The notes under the pieces: generated by a model
Told to the model about the DNA's origin: nothing
What the model saw: only the letters and a program-made list of their open reading frames with translations
Database searches by the model: none
Part shown: piece after piece, positions 26,346 to 35,027 of the stretch
Layout of the letters: every line of letters starts with the position of its first letter
Numbering within the stretch: the first letter of the stretch is position 1
Program-made: the position numbers and the translations under genes
Origin: Microbacterium excoecariae
GTDB taxonomy: Bacteria > Actinomycetota > Actinomycetes > Actinomycetales > Microbacteriaceae
NCBI RefSeq assembly: GCF_011326725.1
Contig: NZ_JAANCO010000001.1
Span: forward strand, 186,001 to 250,000
Direction of reading: 5' to 3'
DNA length: 64,000 nucleotides

Positions 26346-27251
26346 CTATCCCTTCACGGATCCGGCGGCCATACCCGCCATGATCTTCTTGTTGAGGAAG
26401 ATGAAGACGATCATCAGCGCCACGATGTTGATGCTGACGGCCGCGAACAGCGCGCCGTAGTTCGTCCCACCGTACTGATCGGACAGGCTGAGGAGCCCGA
26501 CCTGGATCGTCGCGAGCTCCGGCCGCGTCGTGAACGTCAGGGCGATGAGCAGGTCGTTGAAGACGCTGAAGAACTGCACGAGCCCGATCGTGAGCATCGC
26601 GTTCTTCATCATCGGCAGCCCGATGACGAAGAACGAGCGCAGCGGGCTCGAGCCGTCCATCGTCGCGGCCTCGAACATCTCTCGCGGGATCGACCGGAAG
26701 TACGCCGCCATGAGGAACGTCGTCAGGGGGATCCCCATGGCCGTGTACGTCAGGATCATCGGCAGCAGGCTGTCCGTGATGCCGAGCTTGAAGTACGCCG
26801 TAAACAGGGGCACGAGGATCATCTGGCCCGGCACCATGATGCCCGCCATGATGAGCAGCAGCGTCGGGCGCCGCCCCTTCCACACCATGACCTCGAGCGC
26901 GTAGCCGGCGGCGACGCCCAGGAAGATGATGAGGAGGACGGAGGGGATGGTGACGAGGAGGCTGTTGCGATAGTTCAGCGCGATGTTCCCGCGCGTGAAC
27001 GCCTCGACGTAGTTCGCGAAGTTGAGGGTCTCGGGGAGCGCCCACGTCGGGTTCGCGAAGAATTCCGTCTGGGTCTTGAAGGATCCGAGGATCATCCAGA
27101 GCATCGGGTACAGCACCACGATGAGGAGCACGGCCACCGACACCCACACCGGGATCCGGCGCACGATCCGCTTGATCCGGCGCGAGGCCCGCTGCCGCGG
27201 CAGCTTTCGCGACTGCGGCTTGGCCTGCACGATCGTCTGCGTGAGGGTCAT
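26346..27251 (-). CDS. ABC sugar importer B, permease 2 (MalG type)
   Basis: A 301-residue CUT1 permease: basic N-terminus (RKLPRQRASRRIKRIVRR), about six helices, EAA loop REMFEAATMDGSSPLRSF and C-terminus GMAAGSVKG. One base separates it from the preceding permease stop. It is clearly paralogous to the importer D MalG permease (FKTQTEFFANPTWALPE here, FKTQREFLEEPTWALPQ there). No ATPase in the operon. Confidence 0.9.
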   Translation of the reverse strand: MTLTQTIVQAKPQSRKLPRQRASRRIKRIVRRIPVWVSVAVLLIVVLYPMLWMILGSFKTQTEFFANPTWALPETLNFANYVEAFTRGNIALNYRNSLLVTIPSVLLIIFLGVAAGYALEVMVWKGRRPTLLLIMAGIMVPGQMILVPLFTAYFKLGITDSLLPMILTYTAMGIPLTTFLMAAYFRSIPREMFEAATMDGSSPLRSFFVIGLPMMKNAMLTIGLVQFFSVFNDLLIALTFTTRPELATIQVGLLSLSDQYGGTNYGALFAAVSINIVALMIVFIFLNKKIMAGMAAGSVKG

Positions 27252-27252
27252 G

Positions 27253-28134
27253 TCAGTCCTCCGTCCGCTTCGCCGACGTCCGGAAGACGGCGAGCGTGAA
27301 GATGAGGCAGAGCAGGGTCAGCACGACGGCGATCGTCGAACCGTAGCCGTACTCCGCGTACTCGAATGCGGTGCGGTACATGTAGAGCGTCAGCGGCGAC
27401 GTCGACGTCCCGGGCCCGCCGCCATTCAGCGCCAGCAGGCTGTCGAACACCTTCAGGGTCGAATTGAAGCTGAAGATGATCGACGAGAGCAGGATCGGCG
27501 CCGACAGCGGCAGGACGATGTGGCGCACGAGCCGGAGGCCGCTCGCGCCGTCGATCCGTGCCGACTCGATCACCTCGTCCGGGATGTCGAGGAGCCCCGT
27601 GTAGAGGAGGACGGCGTAGAAGCCCATCGACGTCCACAGCGTCATGAGGATCGCGACCGTCATCGTCCCGGACGTCGTCGCGAGAAACTCGATGCTCTCG
27701 CCGCCGAAGAAGTTGATGATCTCGTTGACCGGCCCCTGGTTCTCGCCGACGGCGACGAAGCTCTTGAACAGCATCGCGACGGCGACCGTGGGCAGGACCA
27801 TCGGGAAGAACACCGCCGTGCGGAGGAAGGCGGATCCCTTCCGGAGCACGAAGACGTACATCAGCGCGAGCAGGTAGCCCATGATGACCTGCGCCGCGGT
27901 CATGATCACGGCGAAGTAGACCGTCACCCACAGCGCGTGGAGCGCGGGTCCGTCCGTGAAGAACGTGGTGAAGTTCTCGATGCCGACGAACTCGAATCCG
28001 CGCAAGGTATTTCCGCGGAACAGGGACAGCCCCAAGGACCAGGCGACGGGCACGACCTTGAGCAGGACGTACACCGCCAGCACGGGAACAAGGAGGATCA
28101 GGACCGTCTTGCGGTCCTGGAAGACTCGCGACAT
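27253..28134 (-). CDS. ABC sugar importer B, permease 1 (MalF type)
   Basis: A 293-residue CUT1 permease with EAA loop DEVIESARIDGASGLRLV and six predicted helices. ATG 28134 (SRVFQDRK) is chosen because GGAAGG lies 8 bases upstream; a GTG three codons earlier sits on the ribosome site itself. Paralogous to the importer D MalF permease (shared VPVAWSLG/LPVVWSLG and FVGIENF/FVGLDNF). It follows the binding-protein gene across a hairpin. Confidence 0.9.
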   Translation of the reverse strand: MSRVFQDRKTVLILLVPVLAVYVLLKVVPVAWSLGLSLFRGNTLRGFEFVGIENFTTFFTDGPALHALWVTVYFAVIMTAAQVIMGYLLALMYVFVLRKGSAFLRTAVFFPMVLPTVAVAMLFKSFVAVGENQGPVNEIINFFGGESIEFLATTSGTMTVAILMTLWTSMGFYAVLLYTGLLDIPDEVIESARIDGASGLRLVRHIVLPLSAPILLSSIIFSFNSTLKVFDSLLALNGGGPGTSTSPLTLYMYRTAFEYAEYGYGSTIAVVLTLLCLIFTLAVFRTSAKRTED

Positions 28135-28155
28135 GTGCGGCACCTTCCGGATAGC

Positions 28156-28187
28156 GGCCCGGCCCTCCGCGCGCGAAGGGCCGGGCC
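28156..28187 (-). terminator. intercistronic hairpin between importer B binding protein and permease
   Basis: Perfect 11-bp stem GGCCCGGCCCT (28156-28166) with AGGGCCGGGCC (28177-28187). Probably a processing or partial-termination element that favours the binding-protein transcript over the permeases; equivalents occur at the same position in importers C and D. Confidence 0.6.
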
Positions 28188-28197
28188 TAGATCAGAC

Positions 28198-29523
28198 TCA
28201 GAGCGCGGCGTCGATGCTGGCCTGCAGCTCGGCCATGTAGTCCTCGGCGCTCATCTGATCGGTCACGAGCAGACTCACGTTCGTGGAGGCGAGGGAGTTC
28301 GACTTCGAGTCGAACAGCGCCTCGAACCACAGCACGGTCTCGTCGATCGACTCGACGGTCTCCTGCACGTTGCGGGTGGTGTCCGGGATGTCCGTGACCT
28401 CGCCGTTGACCGCGAAGCCGGAGACGATGCCCGCCGACTGCAGCGCCTGCTGGCCGTAGTTCTCCGCGATGCACTGGAACCAGGCCTCAGTCTTCGGGCC
28501 CATCGACTCGGCGTTCGCGGCCATCGCCGCGCCGGCGTTCGCCGCCCACTGGTTGATGTCGCCCGCGCCGCCCTCGACGGCGGGGAAGGGCATGAAGCCA
28601 ATGTTCTCGGCCCCGACCTGGTTCTGCTCGGGGTCGTTGATGGCGCTGAGCGCCCACGATCCGTCGTACTTCATCGCGGCGCCGCCCGAGAGGAACTGCG
28701 CCGTGGAGGCGCCGCCGTCCATCGTCGCGAATCCCTCGCCGAAGTACCCCTCGTCCGCCAGCGTCTTCAGCGCCTCGGCGCCCGCCACGTATTCCGGATC
28801 CGTCAGCTTCGCGTCGCCGTCCTGGATCCGCTGCATCGCATCCGGGCCGACGTTGCGGAAGATGTACATGCCCATGAGGCGCGTCATCGGCCAGGCGTCC
28901 GCCCCGGCGGTGGTCATGGGCTGGTAGCCCGCCGCCTCGAGCTCGGCGGCGGCGTCCAGGAGCTCCTCGAAGGTCTGGGGCTCCGAGATGCCGACCTCGT
29001 CGAAGATCTGGGCGTTGTACCAGATGCCCTCGATGTTGTATTGGTACGGCAGCGAGACCATCTGGCCGTACACGCTGTTCACGGTGGACGCGGCGGCGGG
29101 AAGGATGTTGTCCCACGCGTCGCCGAGGACGTCCTCGTAGTCGGCGACGAGCCCCCCGGCGCCGAGGTCGCCATCCGGGCGGACCATGTCGGTGCCCGCG
29201 ATGAAGTGCTGCGGCAGCGCGCCCTGGCTGGCGAGCTGCGTCACCTTCTGCACCGTGTCGGCCTGTGCGGTCTTCTGGTGCTCGATCGGCATGGCCTCGT
29301 TCTCGGCCGCGCACTGGTTGTCGGCCAGCGCCTGCAGCTGGTCCTCGAGCGCCTGGTTCTCGTTCGCCGTCAGCACGGTGAACGTGTCGGGCTCGGCATC
29401 CGAGCCACCGCCACCGCCTCCCGAGCCGGCGGAATCGGAGCCGGAGCAACCGGCGAGAGCGGCGATGGCAACGACCGAGAGCCCCGTGAGGGCCACACGG
29501 CGTCGCGAGCTGCGGATGGTCAT
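28198..29523 (-). CDS. ABC sugar importer B, solute-binding lipoprotein
   Basis: A 441-residue lipoprotein: signal with lipobox IAALAGC, Gly/Ser linker, then a CUT1 binding fold. GAGGAGGA precedes ATG 29523. It shares many segments with the importer D binding protein (for example DPEYVAGAEAL/DPEYVAAAQAI and GFMPFPAVEGGAGD/GFMPFPGVEGGAGD, plus a Cys in QCAAENEAMPIE/ACSAEAEAMPVE), so B and D arose by duplication. Divergent from the GH127-RLP-kinase operon, suggesting a beta-L-arabinofuranoside or related branched-sugar glycoside as ligand (inference). Confidence 0.88.
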   Translation of the reverse strand: MTIRSSRRRVALTGLSVVAIAALAGCSGSDSAGSGGGGGGSDAEPDTFTVLTANENQALEDQLQALADNQCAAENEAMPIEHQKTAQADTVQKVTQLASQGALPQHFIAGTDMVRPDGDLGAGGLVADYEDVLGDAWDNILPAAASTVNSVYGQMVSLPYQYNIEGIWYNAQIFDEVGISEPQTFEELLDAAAELEAAGYQPMTTAGADAWPMTRLMGMYIFRNVGPDAMQRIQDGDAKLTDPEYVAGAEALKTLADEGYFGEGFATMDGGASTAQFLSGGAAMKYDGSWALSAINDPEQNQVGAENIGFMPFPAVEGGAGDINQWAANAGAAMAANAESMGPKTEAWFQCIAENYGQQALQSAGIVSGFAVNGEVTDIPDTTRNVQETVESIDETVLWFEALFDSKSNSLASTNVSLLVTDQMSAEDYMAELQASIDAAL

Positions 29524-29596
29524 GATCGTCCTCCTCGACGATGGTGCGGGTATGGACATGACAGTAGGAAGAACCGGGTCCCGTGTCAACAGTCGG

Positions 29597-29616
29597 GGTT
29601 GAATTTTTATCCAACC
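29597..29616. promoter_or_regulatory. inverted repeat in divergent promoter (GGTTG-N10-CAACC)
   Basis: Arms GGTTG (29597-29601) and CAACC (29612-29616) around an AT-rich centre, in the 134-bp region shared by the importer B binding protein and the GH127 gene. The position suits a dual operator; the cognate regulator is unclear (SorC at 24679 or a LacI protein). Confidence 0.35.
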
Positions 29617-29657
29617 TGTGACTGAATCGAGACACCACGACCTCCGGAAGGACCCCC

Positions 29658-31640
29658 ATGGCAACGGAAACCCGCCAGAAGACTTCGCTGACGAAGCTCG
29701 GTGCGGCCGAGGCGCGCTGGACGAGCGGCTTCTGGAATCGCGTTCACACCCGCACGCGCGACGTGACGATTCCCCAGATCTGGCAGAGCCTCAGCGATAC
29801 GGACCTCAGCCCCGGCCTGCGCAACTTCGAGATCGCCCTCGGGGAGCGCGACGGCATCCACATCGGCCCGCCCTACATGGACGGCGACATGTACAAGTGG
29901 ATGGAGGCGGCGATCGACAGCCTCGAGACCGACCCGAACGACGAGCTCGCCAACATCGTCGAGGGCATGGCCGCCCGCATCGCCGCGGTGCAGCGCGAGG
30001 ACGGGTACGTGCACACCCCCACGGCCATCGCCGAGCGCTCGGGTGCGGAGGTGTCGGAGCTCGCCGACCGCTTCAACTTTGAGACGTACAACCTCGGCCA
30101 CCTGATCACCACGGGCGTGCGGCACTACGAGGTCACGGGGAGCGAGTCGCTGCTCGGGCCCGCCAAGAAGGCGGCGACCTTCCTCGAACACCTCGCGACC
30201 AACAAGCCGCTGGAGCTTGCGCGCAGCGCGATCTGCCCGTCGCACTACATGGCCGTCATGGACCTGTTCCGCCTCACGGGCGAGCGCCGGTACCTCGAGC
30301 TCGCTCAGGCGTTCCTGCGCGTCCGCGACGAGTTCACGGAGGGCGGCGACGACAACCAGGATCGGATCCCCGTGCGCGACCAGGTGGTCGTGGCCGGCCA
30401 CGCGGTGCGGGCCAACTACCTCTACGCCGGGCTGGCCGACCTCGCGGCCGAGACCGGCGACGAGGAGCTCCGCGCGGTCCTGGAGCGGCTGTGGACGGAC
30501 GTCGTCGACACGAAGCTGTACGTCACGGGCGGATGCGGTGCGCTGTACGACGGCGCCTCGCCCGACGGCCATCCGTGGCAGGGGGAGATCAGCCGCGTGC
30601 ACCAGGCGTACGGGCGCGCCTACCAGCTCCCGCACACGACCGCGCACGCGGAGTCGTGCGCGAACATCGGGATGATCTTCTGGAGCGAGCGGATGCTGGC
30701 CCTCACGGGCGAGGCGAAGTATGCCGACGTCATCGAGCAGATCGCGTACAACGTGCTGCTCGGGAGCATCAGCCTCGCGGGCGACGCGTACTTCTACACG
30801 AACGCGCTGCGCCAGGTGCGCGGGCTGCCGTTCGACCTCCGGCGCCCCGGCGACACGGGCCAGCCGGTCGTCCCCTCGCCGCCGCCGTCGGACGAGCGCC
30901 TGCGCGAGCACTACCTGTCGTGCTTCTGCTGCCCGCCCAACATCGCGCGCGCCCTCGCGAGCTTCCACACGCGGGCCGCGGGCGTCTCGGACGACGGCCT
31001 GTTCGTGCACCAGTACGGCGGGAGCGAGATCGACGTGACGCGGGGCGAGCACCGCCTCGCGCTCCGGGAGGAGAGCGACTATCCCTGGAGCGGCCAGATC
31101 GCGTTCACGGTCACGGCGGCAGCGGGATCCCTCCCGCTCCACCTGCGGATCCCCGGATGGGCACGCGACGCGCGGCTCGCGGTCAACGGGATCCCCGTGA
31201 ACGCCTCCGGGCCCGGCTCCTACGCACGCATCGAGCGCGCGTGGCAGCCCGGCGACGTGATCGCGCTCGAGCTCCCGCTCCCCGTTCGCGTGCTCCGCGG
31301 CCACCGGCTCGCGGAGGAGCTCACAAGCCAGGTCACCGTGCAGCGAGGACCCGTCGTGTACTGCGTCGAGTCCGCGGATCTGCCCGACGGCGTCCGCCTC
31401 GAGCAGGCGGCCATCGCCCGCGGGACGGCCTTCGCCCCCGCGCGCGCCGAGATCGCCGGCTTCCCCGTCACGGTTCTGGAGGGCGATCTCCTCGCGCTCC
31501 CGCCGCAGGGATCCGATGCCCTATACGCCGACCTGGAGGACGCGCCCGTGACCCGCGCGCCCGCGCGCCTCGTCCCCTACTTCGCCTGGGGCAATCGCGG
31601 ACCCGGCGAGATGTCCGTGTGGCTTCCCGTGGTGTGGTGA
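29658..31640 (+). CDS. GH127 (DUF1680) glycosidase, probable beta-L-arabinofuranosidase type
   Basis: A 660-residue intracellular protein with the DUF1680 (alpha/alpha)6 barrel and C-terminal beta domains. The zinc/cysteine active site typical of GH127 is present: Glu332 and Cys334 (AESCAN) plus Cys424 and Cys425 in SCFCCPPN, where the first of the CC pair is the nucleophile in HypBA1. The residue aligning with the HypBA1 acid/base Glu, 16 residues before Glu332, is Gln316 (VHQAYGRAYQLPH), which may mark a subfamily with another substrate. GH127 includes beta-L-arabinofuranosidases and enzymes acting on rhamnogalacturonan II sugars. First gene of an operon with the RLP and OiaK-like kinase. 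Confidence 0.82.
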   Translation: MATETRQKTSLTKLGAAEARWTSGFWNRVHTRTRDVTIPQIWQSLSDTDLSPGLRNFEIALGERDGIHIGPPYMDGDMYKWMEAAIDSLETDPNDELANIVEGMAARIAAVQREDGYVHTPTAIAERSGAEVSELADRFNFETYNLGHLITTGVRHYEVTGSESLLGPAKKAATFLEHLATNKPLELARSAICPSHYMAVMDLFRLTGERRYLELAQAFLRVRDEFTEGGDDNQDRIPVRDQVVVAGHAVRANYLYAGLADLAAETGDEELRAVLERLWTDVVDTKLYVTGGCGALYDGASPDGHPWQGEISRVHQAYGRAYQLPHTTAHAESCANIGMIFWSERMLALTGEAKYADVIEQIAYNVLLGSISLAGDAYFYTNALRQVRGLPFDLRRPGDTGQPVVPSPPPSDERLREHYLSCFCCPPNIARALASFHTRAAGVSDDGLFVHQYGGSEIDVTRGEHRLALREESDYPWSGQIAFTVTAAAGSLPLHLRIPGWARDARLAVNGIPVNASGPGSYARIERAWQPGDVIALELPLPVRVLRGHRLAEELTSQVTVQRGPVVYCVESADLPDGVRLEQAAIARGTAFAPARAEIAGFPVTVLEGDLLALPPQGSDALYADLEDAPVTRAPARLVPYFAWGNRGPGEMSVWLPVVW

Positions 31641-31648
31641 GGATTCCG

Positions 31649-32914
31649 ATGTCTTCCAGCCAGGTCGTCGCGACCTACATCATCGAAACGTCGATGCCGC
31701 TGGGCCGCGCGGCGGAGATCCTCGCAGGCGAACAGTCGACGGGAACCTTCGTGCGCGTGGCTCGGGAGTCCGACGACCTCCGCGCCCGGTTCGCGGCGCA
31801 GGTCCTCGACGTCGCGGAGCTGCCCCTCGCCGGCGCGTCGCCGCTCCCCGGATTCGCCGGCGACCCCTCCGATCGCCGCCGCGCGCGGATCCGCGTGAGT
31901 TTCCCGCTCGACAACTTCGGCCCCTCGATCCCGAACCTGCTCGCTGCCGTCGCCGGCAACCTGTTCGAGATCAGGGAGCTCTCGGCGATCCGGCTCGTCG
32001 ACCTCGACCTTCCCGGGGAGTTCACCGAGCGCTACCGCGGCCCCGCGTTCGGCGTCGACGGAACCCGGCGCCTCATGGGGCGGCCGGAGGGGGTGCTGCT
32101 CGGCACCATCATCAAGCCCAGCATCGGCATGTCGCCCGAGGAGACGGCGGAGGTCGTGGACGAGCTCGCCGCGGCCGGGATCGACTTCATCAAGGACGAT
32201 GAGCTCCAGGGCAACGGCCCGCACGCCCCGCTGGAGGCGCGCGTGAAGGCGATCATGCCGGTGCTCGAGCGGCACGCCGACCGCACGGGCCGCAAGCCGA
32301 TGTACGCGTTCAACATCACGGACGACATCGACCGGCTCCAGCGCAACCACGACCTCGTCGTCGCCCATGGCGGCACGGCCGTGATGGCGTGCGTGAACAT
32401 GATCGGGCTCGCCGGCCTGGCGTACCTGCGCGAGCGCGCCCAGGTGCCCATCCACGGCCACCGGGCGATGCTCGGATCCTTTGCGCGGAGCGAGCAGGTC
32501 GGCATCGCGTTCCGCGCGTGGCAGAAGCTCGCCCGGTTGTCCGGCGCGGATCACCTCCACACGAACGGCATCAGTAACAAGTTCTACGAGTCGGATGCCG
32601 AGGTGCTGGGATCCATCGAGGATGTGCGGGCGCCGCTCGCCGACACCACCCCGATCCTGCCCGTGCTGAGCTCGGGGCAGTGGGCGGGCCTGGCCCACGA
32701 GACCTACGCGCGAACGTCCACGACGGACCTCCTCGTGCTCGCGGGCGGCGGGATCCACGGACACCCGGACGGGGTGGCCGGGGGCGTGCACAGCATGCGC
32801 GATGCGTGGGCGTCTGCGGTCCGCGGCGAGGACGCCGACCAGGCGTACGCTTCCTCGGAGGCCGTCCGTCACGCGGCGGAGAAGTTCGGAGGAATGCGTG
32901 TCGCGAACCGCTGA
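31649..32914 (+). CDS. RuBisCO-like protein, probable 3-oxo-isoapionate-4-phosphate decarboxylase or transcarboxylase/hydrolase
   Basis: A 421-residue form IV RuBisCO large-subunit homologue. Kept residues: Lys156 in GTIIKPSIG (the next RuBisCO lysine is Ser here), the carbamate/metal motif IKDDE (Lys182, Asp184, Glu185), HGHRAMLGS, a lysine in NGISNKFYES at the loop-6 position, and SSGQWAGLAH. No small subunit or phosphoribulokinase is present, so it is not carbon fixation. RLPs paired with a DUF1537 kinase and apionate genes are known to act on 3-oxo-isoapionate 4-phosphate, either decarboxylating it to L-erythrulose 1-phosphate or transcarboxylating/hydrolysing it to 3-phosphoglycerate and glycolate; sequence alone does not tell me which. 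GTGAGGA precedes ATG 31649; the next gene overlaps its end by 17 bases. Confidence 0.82.
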   Translation: MSSSQVVATYIIETSMPLGRAAEILAGEQSTGTFVRVARESDDLRARFAAQVLDVAELPLAGASPLPGFAGDPSDRRRARIRVSFPLDNFGPSIPNLLAAVAGNLFEIRELSAIRLVDLDLPGEFTERYRGPAFGVDGTRRLMGRPEGVLLGTIIKPSIGMSPEETAEVVDELAAAGIDFIKDDELQGNGPHAPLEARVKAIMPVLERHADRTGRKPMYAFNITDDIDRLQRNHDLVVAHGGTAVMACVNMIGLAGLAYLRERAQVPIHGHRAMLGSFARSEQVGIAFRAWQKLARLSGADHLHTNGISNKFYESDAEVLGSIEDVRAPLADTTPILPVLSSGQWAGLAHETYARTSTTDLLVLAGGGIHGHPDGVAGGVHSMRDAWASAVRGEDADQAYASSEAVRHAAEKFGGMRVANR

Positions 32915-34175
32915 CCTCGCCTTTTACGGCGACGACTTCACCGGCAGCGTCGACGTGCTTCTCCAGTGCGCTCGCCGCGGGTGGAGCGCGCGGCTGTTCG
33001 TCGGCCGCCCGACGCCCGAGGCGCTCGCGGCGGCCGCGGCGCGCCACGATGCCGTCGGCATCGCGGGCATCGCGCGCTCGTTGCCCACGGCCGACCTCGA
33101 AGACGAGGTCGGTCCGGCGCTCGACCTCCTGCGCGGGGCGGGGGCGCGGATCGTGCAGTACAAGGCGTGCTCGACGGCGGACTCCTCCCCCGAGACGGGC
33201 AGCCTGGGCCGGGTGCTCGAGATCGCGGCCGCGCGCTTCCCCGGGCCCTGGCCCCTCCTGTTCGCGCAGCCCGACTTCGGCAGGTATACGGCTTTCGCGC
33301 ATCACTTCGCCGACGAGCGCGGCACCGTGTACCGGCTCGATCGGCAGCCGACGATGGCCCACCACCCGTCGACCCCCATGCGCGAATCGGACCTGGTCCG
33401 CCACCTCGGTGCCCAGACCGACCTGCCCCTCACGAGCATCCCGTTCACGGCATACGCGTCGGGAGGGCTCGCGGAGCGGATCCGCGCCTCTGGGCCGTCC
33501 GGCGTCCTCCTCGACGCGCTCGACGAAACGCACCTGCGCGCGGTCGGCGCCGCGGTCGCCGACCTCGCCGGGATCGGCACCGACCGCGCCCCGCTTCCGG
33601 TATTCGCGATCGGATCCGGTGGCCTCACGCACGCCGTGACGAGCGCGGATCCGCGCGGCACCTCGACCGTTCCCGACCGCGCGAGCGGGGGCGGTCCCGT
33701 GCTCGTCGTCTCCGGTAGCCGGTCGGCCCAGACCCGGCGACAAGCGAACGCCGCCGCCGCGCGCGGTTGGCTCGTGCAGCCCCTCCCGCTCGACCCCGGC
33801 GCGGACCTGGGCTTCGTGGCCGAGGCGCTCCGGGCCGGTCGGAGCGTCGTCCTGACCTCCGACGACGCCGACATCTCCTCGGTGCCTGAGCCGGATCTGC
33901 TCAGGGCGGTCGGCGCGGCCTGCGCGCGGGCGGCGCGCGCCGCGCTCGCGGACGGGTCGACGCGTCGCCTCGTCGTCTGCGGCGGCGACACCTCGAGCCG
34001 CGTCGCCACGCTGCTCGGGGTGCGTTCGCTGTCGCTCGCCGCCAATCCGTGGGCGAACGTCGTCCTTCTCACGGCGCACGCGGACGAGGAGGCGGTCGAC
34101 GGCGCCCAGCTCCTCCTGAAGGGCGGCCAAGTGGGGTCGGACGACCTGTTCGAGGACGTGCGGGCGCTCAGGTGA
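32898..34175 (+). CDS. oiaK: DUF1537 (four-carbon acid sugar kinase) family, probable 3-oxo-isoapionate kinase
   Basis: A 425-residue two-domain kinase: N-terminal substrate domain (AFYGDDFTGSVDVLLQ, VQYKACSTADSSPE) and C-terminal nucleotide domain (VLVVSGSRSAQTRRQ, VVCGGDTSSRVATLLG, LLKGGQVGSDDLFED). GTG 32898 with GGAGGA at 32888-32893 is the start; it overlaps the RLP gene by 17 bases, so the two are translationally coupled. DUF1537 enzymes phosphorylate acid sugars; next to an RLP, the described member is OiaK, making 3-oxo-isoapionate 4-phosphate. Related four-carbon acid kinases (OtnK, DtnK types) are the alternative, but they are not normally coupled to an RLP. Confidence 0.8.
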   Translation: MSRTADLAFYGDDFTGSVDVLLQCARRGWSARLFVGRPTPEALAAAAARHDAVGIAGIARSLPTADLEDEVGPALDLLRGAGARIVQYKACSTADSSPETGSLGRVLEIAAARFPGPWPLLFAQPDFGRYTAFAHHFADERGTVYRLDRQPTMAHHPSTPMRESDLVRHLGAQTDLPLTSIPFTAYASGGLAERIRASGPSGVLLDALDETHLRAVGAAVADLAGIGTDRAPLPVFAIGSGGLTHAVTSADPRGTSTVPDRASGGGPVLVVSGSRSAQTRRQANAAAARGWLVQPLPLDPGADLGFVAEALRAGRSVVLTSDDADISSVPEPDLLRAVGAACARAARAALADGSTRRLVVCGGDTSSRVATLLGVRSLSLAANPWANVVLLTAHADEEAVDGAQLLLKGGQVGSDDLFEDVRALR

Positions 34176-34947
34176 CGCCGCGGGGCGCGCCGGGTAGGTC
34201 GTACGCCTGCGACGGCGCCTGGGTGGCGAGCTTGCCGCCGCTGACGTCGTGGAGCGCGCCCGTGATGTAGCCCGCGAGGTCGCTCGCGAGGAAGCACACG
34301 AGCTGCGCCACGTCCGACGCCTCGCCCCAGCGCCGCAGCGTGAGCGTGCCGAGCCGCTCGGCCTGCGCGTCGGGATCCATCTCTGCGAAGCCGTTCATCG
34401 CCGTCGGAATCATCCCCGGCGCGTACGCGTTCGCGGTGATGCCCCACGGCCCCACCTCCCCCGCCAGCGTCCGCGTGAACTGCACGACGGCGGCTTTCGA
34501 GGCGGCGTAGGCGGCGGCGCCCACGCTCGGCACGATGGCGGCGAAGGACGCGGCGTTGATGATCCGGCCCGACCGCTGGCGCTTCATGTGCGGGAGCGCT
34601 GCGCGACACACGTGGAACGTCCCGCGCACGTTGACGTCGAACGCCAGGTCCCAGAGCCCCGGATCGATCTCGTCGACCGCCCCGACCGCGTTCACGCCCG
34701 CGTTGTTCACGACGACGTCGAGCGCGCCGTAGCGGGCCACGACGTCGTCGATCACCCGCGTGGTCTCGGCGAGGTCCGTGACGTCGCACGCGCGCCAGTC
34801 GATGGCGGACTCGTCCGCCTCCGGGACGCGGAGGTCGAGCCCCACCGTGATCGCGCCCTCGCGGACGAAGGTTTCGGCCAGTTCGCGGCCGATCCCGCGC
34901 GCGGCCCCCGTCACGACGACGACGCGGCCGGTGAGATCGATGTCCAT
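34168..34947 (-). CDS. short-chain dehydrogenase/reductase (SDR)
   Basis: A 259-residue classical SDR: TGAARGIG cofactor motif, NNAG, Ser in NAASFAA and YAASK, C-terminal GYITGALHDVSGGK. Asp after strand 2 (VGLDLRV) suggests NAD. ATG 34947 follows GGGAGAA. The 3' end overlaps the OiaK-like gene end by 8 bp (convergent). Shares a small divergent promoter with another SDR and a GntR gene, so it likely acts in the same sugar-oxidation step set; fucose/rhamnose/apiose-type 1-dehydrogenase or a later ketone reductase are possible. Confidence 0.8.
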   Translation of the reverse strand: MDIDLTGRVVVVTGAARGIGRELAETFVREGAITVGLDLRVPEADESAIDWRACDVTDLAETTRVIDDVVARYGALDVVVNNAGVNAVGAVDEIDPGLWDLAFDVNVRGTFHVCRAALPHMKRQRSGRIINAASFAAIVPSVGAAAYAASKAAVVQFTRTLAGEVGPWGITANAYAPGMIPTAMNGFAEMDPDAQAERLGTLTLRRWGEASDVAQLVCFLASDLAGYITGALHDVSGGKLATQAPSQAYDLPGAPRGVT

Positions 34948-34973
34948 GCGCGTTCTCCCTTGATCGCAATTAA

Positions 34974-34988
34974 TGCATACTTTATGCA
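34974..34988. promoter_or_regulatory. putative GntR operator TGCATACTTTATGCA
   Basis: Inverted repeat TGCAT-N5-ATGCA in the 80-bp divergent region between two SDR genes; the GntR gene downstream at 35762 is the natural binder. Resembles TGAAT-N4-ATTCA at 40305. Confidence 0.55.
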
Positions 34989-35027
34989 CGGGAGTGGTCG
35001 AATAACAATGCGTAAAGGAGCGCGACG

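Noticed and set aside
31649..32914. True RuBisCO for carbon fixation
   Set aside because: A key active-site lysine after KP is Ser, no small subunit or phosphoribulokinase is present, and the gene is coupled to a DUF1537 kinase in a sugar island.
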